Below, piece after piece: positions 53,591 to 58,770 of a stretch of DNA of 58,770 nucleotides (the first letter of the stretch is position 1; each line of letters starts with the position of its first letter). Origin of the DNA: an uncultured bacterium (GTDB lineage Bacteria > Planctomycetota > UBA1135 > UBA2386); the NCBI GenBank assembly GCA_937906475.1, contig CALCZA010000068.1:1-58770 (forward strand), read 5' to 3'. The notes beneath the pieces were generated by a model that was not told the DNA's origin, made no database searches, and saw only the letters and a program-made list of their open reading frames with translations. The position numbers and the translations under genes are program-made.

Positions 53591-54673
53591 TCACGCCGTT
53601 GCGGCGGTGAGGGTCAGCGTCATCTCGTGGCTCGCGCCAGGCGCTAGCGTTACGTGGTTCTCGCCGACGTTGGCCGACTCGATGCAGGCAAAACTCTGCC
53701 AGTCGTCCGCCTGCATCTGAGACAGGCGAGCGGTCTTGTTGGGCCACGGGTTCCAAACGATCGTTGAGCGCGAGTTGCGGGTGTCTAGCGTCACCATGCG
53801 AGCCAGAGTCGTGGCGCGCAGCGAAAGAATGTCCGGGACTTGCTGGAACACGCGGTCGGTCTCGGCGCGGAAACGAATCGGCGCACTCGCATCCCATTCG
53901 CCCTCTGGTTCGCGCGCATGCTCGACAAACGGCACGTTCTCTAAGCCGTGGACCGAAGCCTCGGCGATGTCGCCGGCGGCGAAGTAGGTATGCAGCGCCT
54001 GTTCGAACGAGAACTCGCGCTGGTCGGTATTGGTGATGCGCATCGCAATCTGCAGCGTGTCCCCGAGCGTGACCGTCAACTCGGCGCGGAACGCGAAGTC
54101 CCACATCGCGTGCGTTGCTGGTGTGTCGACGCATGAGAACGTAGCGCTTCTGGCATTGCGCACACTGCACTGCCAGTTGATGCTGCGCGCGAAGCCGTGG
54201 GCTGGCTTCGCCGGGTCGCTCTTGTGATCACCGAACCATGGGAACACCACTGGCACGCCGCCGCGCACGGGTTTGCCGGCGACATACTCCGGCGAACTCG
54301 CGGTCCACAAGATGTCGCCGCTGTCGGTCTGCCACGACAGCACTTGGGCGCCGGTGTGCGAGATCAGCACCGTCTGGCCGTTGGCCTCGAGTTGCATCGC
54401 TTCGCGGCCTCCCGGATCGAGGGTCTTGGTGACGCCTGCCGCTGGTTGGCTCATGGCAGCGTTGCAGCAGCCAAGGCAGATGCATGCACGCCCGCGCGCT
54501 GCTTCTGGAAGTGTGGCGAGCAGTTCCTCGGGGATCTCAACGCGCTTGCACCAGCATGTCTCGCATCCGGCGTTGGTCTGCGCCGCGGGGGTCGCCGCCC
54601 TCGCGCATTGGTTGTCACCAAAGCACAGTGGGCAGCGGTCCGCCTGGAACGTGCGTGAGCCAGAATCGGTCAT
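53591..54673 (-). CDS. cysteine-rich CWC domain fused to a hexose-6-phosphate mutarotase (YeaD-like)
   Basis: The 360-residue protein has an N-terminal Cys-rich module (about residues 12-65): CPLCFGDNQC, CETCWCKRVEIPEELLATLP, RACICLGCC. It matches the small CWC zinc-type domain usually found alone. A galactose-mutarotase-type beta-sandwich follows (about 80-360): GGVPVVFPWFGDH, HGFARSINW, TLARMVTLDT, WNPWPNKTARL and ACIESANVGEN. It likely equilibrates anomers of a hexose phosphate. I know no standard protein with this fusion. It is convergent with the GDPD gene, 3 bp away. Confidence 0.85.
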   Translation of the reverse strand: MTDSGSRTFQADRCPLCFGDNQCARAATPAAQTNAGCETCWCKRVEIPEELLATLPEAARGRACICLGCCNAAMSQPAAGVTKTLDPGGREAMQLEANGQTVLISHTGAQVLSWQTDSGDILWTASSPEYVAGKPVRGGVPVVFPWFGDHKSDPAKPAHGFARSINWQCSVRNARSATFSCVDTPATHAMWDFAFRAELTVTLGDTLQIAMRITNTDQREFSFEQALHTYFAAGDIAEASVHGLENVPFVEHAREPEGEWDASAPIRFRAETDRVFQQVPDILSLRATTLARMVTLDTRNSRSTIVWNPWPNKTARLSQMQADDWQSFACIESANVGENHVTLAPGASHEMTLTLTAATA

Positions 54674-54725
54674 GCGACCACGATAGCCTTGATCGACGAC
54701 TGGTAACTAGATCGTTACCGGGTGA

Positions 54726-56069
54726 CTAGTTCTTCATGCGCTTCAGTTTCGCGATTGCGCCCAGCACGTTCATGCCGCCGGATTTGCGCTCGCCGGTCGT
54801 GTAGCCGTTGGCATCATTGTCGTCGGCGGCAGCGGGGGGGGGTGCGTGGTTTGACGTGTTGGCCGAGCTGGGCGTCGTCGCAGCAGCAGAAGCTGCCGCC
54901 TGGACTGGCGCAGCTTGCGATGCGTTCGCCGCGACGTGCGCACCGCTATTCATGGCGGCTTGCACTTGCAACATGGCCGTCGCCAGACCGGTGAGTTCGC
55001 GTTGGATGTCCTTGACCGACGTCTCGAGTCCCGCGAGGTTGCCCTCGCACATTTGCTCAAGGCCCTTCTTGAGACTCGTCGTCGCGTGGCCGAGGCTCTG
55101 CTGCAACTCGGTGGTCGCGGCCTTAACGTTATCGCCGCGTTGTAGCATCTCGAGTTGCGTAGCCAGTTGCGTCGTTGCATCTTCGACGCGAACTAGGCTC
55201 TTGCGAACCTCGGTGTCTTCGATGCGCTGCGAAATCGCTTCGAGCGAAATCTGCAGCTTTTCGAATTGTGCGGGCAGGTCGCCGAGGTCGGTCTTGCCAC
55301 CGTCGCTGCGAACGAGTTGCTCGACGCGGTTGACGTTTTGGCGCGTCGATTCGGCGGCACCTTCGATCAGTGCCTTGACGTGCGCGACATTGCCGGCGAG
55401 TTCGGTGCCCTGGCCAGCAAGCTCCATCAGCGGCTTACCGTACATCTTGATGGCCTTGGTCAGGTTGTTGATCTTCTGATCTTGGCGCTGCAACGACAGC
55501 ATTAATTGCTGGGTGTCGTCGGCGGCGGCGTTCATCTCTTGGCTGTCCTGTCCGTGAAGAATTTGCGCCAGGGTGTCTCGAAGTTCGTCGTCGGCCGAAT
55601 TGCGGTCAGTTTCTAGAGCCTGCAAACGTCGTTGCAGCCGCGACGTTCGCCGCTGGCTGGTGGCAATCGCGAATACGGTCAGCCCGACAAGGGTGATCAT
55701 TTGTGGGGCGATGACGGCCGCCAGTACCGCGGTTGCTGCTGGCAGTGCTGCCGTGAGCAGGCCGGTGATCGTCAATGTGGCGCCGAACATCATGCCCAAG
55801 CCGCCAGCGAGCTTGACCGATTGGAATTGGCTGCGGCGGCGAGTTGTGCGCGGCGCAGAGGCTTCAGGGGCATCGTAGGCGTTTTTCCCGTCCGCGCCGT
55901 AGTTCTCTTCGCCCATGTCTTCCGACTCACCGTCTTCGTGGTGCGTTGCTGCGAAATCGCCGTCGAGAGCCATGCCTTGCTCCTCGGGCGTCTCGTTGGC
56001 ATCGGGGCCGAGGAAACTAGGAAGGTTCTTCGAAGAACTGCGCGTATCGCTGGGTCTGTTCATGGTCAT
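54726..56069 (-). CDS. membrane-anchored coiled-coil protein, unknown function
   Basis: The 447-residue protein has an acidic, disordered N-terminus (1-75), then two hydrophobic helices (about 88-112 and 118-138, with an ATLTITGLL and a PQMITLVGLTVFAIA segment). A long coiled coil follows (about 145-365) with heptad-like runs (LQRRLQALE, LTKAIKMYG, ISQRIEDTE), and the tail is Ala/Pro/Thr-rich with KLKRMKN at the end. I know no family. The shape (membrane hairpin plus cytoplasmic rod) suggests a scaffold or chemosensory-like structure, but no signalling domain is present. It is divergent from ptsI. Confidence 0.6.
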   Translation of the reverse strand: MTMNRPSDTRSSSKNLPSFLGPDANETPEEQGMALDGDFAATHHEDGESEDMGEENYGADGKNAYDAPEASAPRTTRRRSQFQSVKLAGGLGMMFGATLTITGLLTAALPAATAVLAAVIAPQMITLVGLTVFAIATSQRRTSRLQRRLQALETDRNSADDELRDTLAQILHGQDSQEMNAAADDTQQLMLSLQRQDQKINNLTKAIKMYGKPLMELAGQGTELAGNVAHVKALIEGAAESTRQNVNRVEQLVRSDGGKTDLGDLPAQFEKLQISLEAISQRIEDTEVRKSLVRVEDATTQLATQLEMLQRGDNVKAATTELQQSLGHATTSLKKGLEQMCEGNLAGLETSVKDIQRELTGLATAMLQVQAAMNSGAHVAANASQAAPVQAAASAAATTPSSANTSNHAPPPAAADDNDANGYTTGERKSGGMNVLGAIAKLKRMKN

Positions 56070-56169
56070 TGCCTTGTCGATCTATGCACGTGATCGGCTC
56101 GGCAGGGCCCTAACATAAAGTAGGTGTGTTGCAATGTTGGGCACGGTGCCCGAAAATGCCTTGCCACCG

Positions 56170-57999
56170 ATGGCTCGTAAACTCAAAGGCATTGCCGCGG
56201 CACCAGGAATCGCGATTGCTCGCGTTGTGCACTTCCACACAACGCTCGATCAAATCCCGACCTGGAAGGTCGCTGACGATTGCATAGACGCAGAAATTGG
56301 GCGTCTGTCTGGAGCTATAGCTGCAGTTACCGAGAGCTTGCTCAATTTGCAGAAGGAGCTAGCTGAAGCGCTCGGCAAGCACGATGTGCGGATCTACGAT
56401 GCACAGCTCGCAATCCTGCACGATAAGACTTTCCGCAAGGATGTCGAAGACGAGGTCACTGAGCACAAGGTCAACCTCGAGGTCGCGCTGCAGCGCGTGA
56501 TCGCCCGTTACGAAGCCGTGTTCGAGGCGATGGAAAACGCGGCGATGCGTGAGCGGGCTGCAGACCTGCGCGACATTGGTCGTCAGCTGGTTGGGGCGTT
56601 GGTTGCCAACGACCGTCAGAAGTACATCGCCGACGGGGCCGACTACCTGTTCGCGGCGGACGAGTTCCTGCCGAGCGACGCCGGTCTGCTCGATCGCGCC
56701 CACATCCAAGGCATAGTCACGGCGCACGGGGGTAAATATTCGCACGGCGCCATCCTGGCACGTTCTCTCGGCATCCCGGCCATCGTCGGCGTCGACGGGT
56801 TCATGCAAGAGGTCAGCAGTGGTTCGTTGGCGATCCTCGATGGCGACGCCGGGGTCGTGCTTGTCGACCCGACCGCCGACGAACTGGCCGACTACGAGCG
56901 TCGCTTGCGCGATGAGCGCGCGGTTGAGTCACGCATCTCGGAGTTGCGCTTCCAGCCTTCGGTTACGCCCGATGGCACCAGTGTGCGATTGATGGCGAAC
57001 GTCGAAGGGGTGCAGGACCTCGACAACCTCGAACTCGATACGATGGCGGGCATCGGCCTGTTCCGTACCGAGTTTGCGTTCATGGAACGCCGCCAGTTCC
57101 CGACCGAAGAAGAGCAGGTGGCGATGTATCGCCGCGCCGTCGAGAGCGCTGACGGCAAGCCCGTCACGTTCCGCACGCTGGACGTCGGCGGCGATAAACC
57201 ACTCGGTTACTTCCAGATGCCCGGAGAGCGCAACCCGGTGCTTGGTTGGCGCGGCATCCGCTTGTGTCTGGACTGGCCCGACATTCTCTATACCCAGTTG
57301 CGCGCGATTCTGAGAGCCAGTGCGCTCGGCCACGCGCGCATCTTGTTGCCGATGATCACGACGCGCTCCGAAGTGTTGCGTTGTCGTGATGTGGTTGACC
57401 AGTTGACGTTGGACCTACGCGCCAACAACGTTCCCTACGACCCACGCATCGAACTCGGTGTCATGATCGAGGTGCCGATCCTCGTGCACGTTTTGCCCGA
57501 GATTCTGCCGATCGTCGACTTCTTGTCGGTTGGCACCAACGATCTGGTGCAATACCTGTTGGCGGTTGACCGCGACAATCAGCGCGTGGCAAAGATGTAT
57601 GACCCGTTCCATCCTGGTGTGCTGCGTGTGCTGTCGCAGATTGCGGAAGTAGCCCGGGATGCCGGCAAGAGTGTTTCAATCTGCGGGGAAGTCGCCGGCG
57701 ACCATTGGTTCACGCCGATCCTCGTGGGCCTCGGCTATCGCGAGTTGTCGATGGCACCGGTCTTCTTGCCACGCGTCAAGTTGATGTTACGCAGCTTCTC
57801 GCTTGAGGAATGTCAGGATCTCGCGTCGCGCGCTCTGTCGATGTACTCGACGGCCGCGGTGCGCACGTTGGTGCGTGATGAGATTCAGCCGCGCTGGGCC
57901 GCGCAGTTGCGCAACTCGGATGATTCGCAGGCGGATGAGGTTGGCGATGCGAGCGGCAACCGGCGCAGTGGCGATCACGTTCGGGATGGTGGCGTATGA
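56170..57999 (+). CDS. ptsI: phosphoenolpyruvate-protein phosphotransferase (enzyme I)
   Basis: The 609-residue enzyme transfers phosphate from PEP to HPr. It has GIAAAPGIAIARV at the start, the phospho-His H192 in GGKYSHGAILARSLGIPAI, GIGLFRTEFAFM, EERNPVLG-like GERNPVLGWRGIR, MIEVPILVH, SVGTNDLVQYLL and active-site Cys in SICGEVAGD. The start at 56170 gives H192, close to the usual position; an ATG at 56134 adds 12 residues. The usual TSHxAI is KYSHGAI. No HPr or enzyme II gene is in view, so it may serve a regulatory PTS. The next gene overlaps by ATGA. Confidence 0.92.
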   Translation: MARKLKGIAAAPGIAIARVVHFHTTLDQIPTWKVADDCIDAEIGRLSGAIAAVTESLLNLQKELAEALGKHDVRIYDAQLAILHDKTFRKDVEDEVTEHKVNLEVALQRVIARYEAVFEAMENAAMRERAADLRDIGRQLVGALVANDRQKYIADGADYLFAADEFLPSDAGLLDRAHIQGIVTAHGGKYSHGAILARSLGIPAIVGVDGFMQEVSSGSLAILDGDAGVVLVDPTADELADYERRLRDERAVESRISELRFQPSVTPDGTSVRLMANVEGVQDLDNLELDTMAGIGLFRTEFAFMERRQFPTEEEQVAMYRRAVESADGKPVTFRTLDVGGDKPLGYFQMPGERNPVLGWRGIRLCLDWPDILYTQLRAILRASALGHARILLPMITTRSEVLRCRDVVDQLTLDLRANNVPYDPRIELGVMIEVPILVHVLPEILPIVDFLSVGTNDLVQYLLAVDRDNQRVAKMYDPFHPGVLRVLSQIAEVARDAGKSVSICGEVAGDHWFTPILVGLGYRELSMAPVFLPRVKLMLRSFSLEECQDLASRALSMYSTAAVRTLVRDEIQPRWAAQLRNSDDSQADEVGDASGNRRSGDHVRDGGV

Positions 58000-58770
58000 G
58001 CAATCGATTGCGTCGCGGTAATTGGTCGGTCCAGGAATTGGACCGATTGCGGGTGTTGTTGCCACACCGAGGTGTCGAGCAAACGGCCGCGTTGTTGCGC
58101 CGCACGCTGGATAGCGTGCAACGTAAGGCGCTCGACCTGCTGCGTGTGACGCCTCGCAAGGGTGCTTGGACGGACAGTGACGACTGGCAGCTTCGCCAGG
58201 CATGGGGGGCGGTCGAGCTAGGCTTGTTGGCGCTAATGCTGGGCCGGCCGGCGAATGAAGTTCGTTCGCGCGCGGCAGAGTTGCGAAGCCGCCCGAAGTA
58301 CGGTGATTGGACCCGTGAGGAAACGCGCCTTCTGAAGAAGCTCTACGGCACGCGTACGGACGAAGATCTTGAGGTCTCGTTGATGCGTAGCCACAGCGAG
58401 ATCGCGATAGCTGCGCAGCGCATGTGCCTAGCCAAGGACAAGAGGTTCCAGTCCGCGTGTAACAACGCCGATGCCGACAACGCTCCGAGAGTGGGTAAGA
58501 GCGGCAAGCCCAAACCCGTGGTGCGTTCTCGCATGCCGCGCTGGATGTCGACCGAGGTTGAGATGCTTCGCCAGATCTACCCCGACCACGACAATCTGGC
58601 GGTGGCGCGCGAGCTGGGGCGCTCGGTGACAAGTGTTGCGAACAAGGCCTTCCAGCTTGGCATTCACAAGAGTGCCACGCTGTTGACCAGCATCGGTCGC
58701 TCGAACATCGCGCACCGCTACCATAGTGAGGAAGAAGAAGCGGCAGCGACTGCGGCAGCGGCAGCGGCAG
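57996..58770 (+). CDS. protein with four SANT/Myb-like repeats (C-terminus beyond window)
   Basis: An open frame from ATG 57996 runs past the right edge (258 codons seen). It holds four repeats of about 45-50 residues starting at W10, W58, W105 and W183, each of the form W-x(3)-E/D-x(3)-L, then LGR or similar and an Arg/Ala-rich third helix: GNWSVQELDRL, GAWTDSDDWQL, GDWTREETRLL and PRWMSTEVEML. This is a SANT/Myb-type helix-turn-helix pattern, suggesting DNA binding. The region after residue 245 turns acidic and Ala-rich. It overlaps ptsI by 4 bp, so the two are translated together. Exact role unknown. Confidence 0.75.
   Translation, partial: MSNRLRRGNWSVQELDRLRVLLPHRGVEQTAALLRRTLDSVQRKALDLLRVTPRKGAWTDSDDWQLRQAWGAVELGLLALMLGRPANEVRSRAAELRSRPKYGDWTREETRLLKKLYGTRTDEDLEVSLMRSHSEIAIAAQRMCLAKDKRFQSACNNADADNAPRVGKSGKPKPVVRSRMPRWMSTEVEMLRQIYPDHDNLAVARELGRSVTSVANKAFQLGIHKSATLLTSIGRSNIAHRYHSEEEEAAATAAAAAA

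Noticed and set aside
1-58770. rRNA, tRNA, CRISPR array, IS element or prophage
   Set aside because: I looked on both strands for repeat-spacer arrays, transposase or integrase motifs and T-loop-like signatures and saw none.

Overview
The window is GC-rich bacterial chromosome, densely coded on both strands, with no rRNA, tRNA, insertion sequence or CRISPR array that I can recognise. The gene content suggests a Planctomycetota-like bacterium: many exported proteins whose signal peptides end in an Ala-Gln motif, alpha/alpha-toroid (prenyltransferase-type) secreted proteins, EF-hand and PEGA proteins, a Gfo/Idh/MocA oxidoreductase beside a large MFS permease, DUF3352-like and DUF4384-like proteins, and a solitary fusA. 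This placement is inference from content only; no marker gene was compared.

Layout. 1-5.9 kb: a C-terminal gene fragment at the left edge, a small secreted protein, a glycerophosphodiesterase, a class V aminotransferase, a GmhA-type isomerase, and a divergent pair (DUF4384-like protein and secreted toroid protein). 6-9.7 kb: a minus-strand run of SDR, TauE/SafE, malate dehydrogenase, Dabb and DUF2203 proteins, with a 33-bp hairpin-bearing direct repeat between the last two. 9.8-15.2 kb: ETF-ubiquinone oxidoreductase, then a secreted two-gene operon of a toroid/F5-8C-like protein (carrying an apparent single-base frameshift) and a CAP-superfamily protein. 15.4-19.5 kb: a methyltransferase-like protein and a glpD operon with an NHLRC2-like thioredoxin/NHL protein. 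19.5-26.6 kb: an exported four-EF-hand protein with a glucan-water-dikinase-like phosphotransfer module, NagA, a membrane protein with an SGNH-like tail, a DUF6624-5-FCL fusion, and a gene pair separated by one in-frame TGA. 27-34.6 kb: a prolyl oligopeptidase fused to a peroxiredoxin, a GT-C membrane glycosyltransferase and a DUF3352-like protein. 34.6-40.4 kb: a broken minus-strand gene, fusA with a palindromic leader, a PEGA lipoprotein, two cupins, an atypical PTPS-family protein and an 859-bp hairpin-rich gap. 40.4-53.6 kb: a UDP-galactopyranose-mutase-like flavoprotein, MFS permeases, mutM, a split propionyl-CoA carboxylase set (epimerase and beta subunit, then biotin carboxylase, BCCP and a lipoprotein GDPD about 4.7 kb further on), an alpha/beta hydrolase and a Gfo/Idh/MocA oxidoreductase. 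53.6-58.8 kb: a CWC-zinc-finger-like/mutarotase fusion, a membrane coiled-coil protein, ptsI, and a protein with four SANT-like repeats running off the right edge.

Functional themes: propionyl-CoA to succinyl-CoA conversion (carboxylase plus epimerase, with malate dehydrogenase and ETF-QO feeding the TCA cycle and quinone pool); glycerophosphodiester and glycerol-3-phosphate use (two GDPDs plus GlpD); amino-sugar and sugar handling (NagA, PtsI, mutarotase, GmhA, UGM-like); and a large extracytoplasmic repertoire. The least familiar items are the secreted EF-hand dikinase, the toroid-F5/8C plus CAP operon, and several uncommon fusions (S9-peroxiredoxin, DUF6624-5-FCL, CWC-mutarotase).
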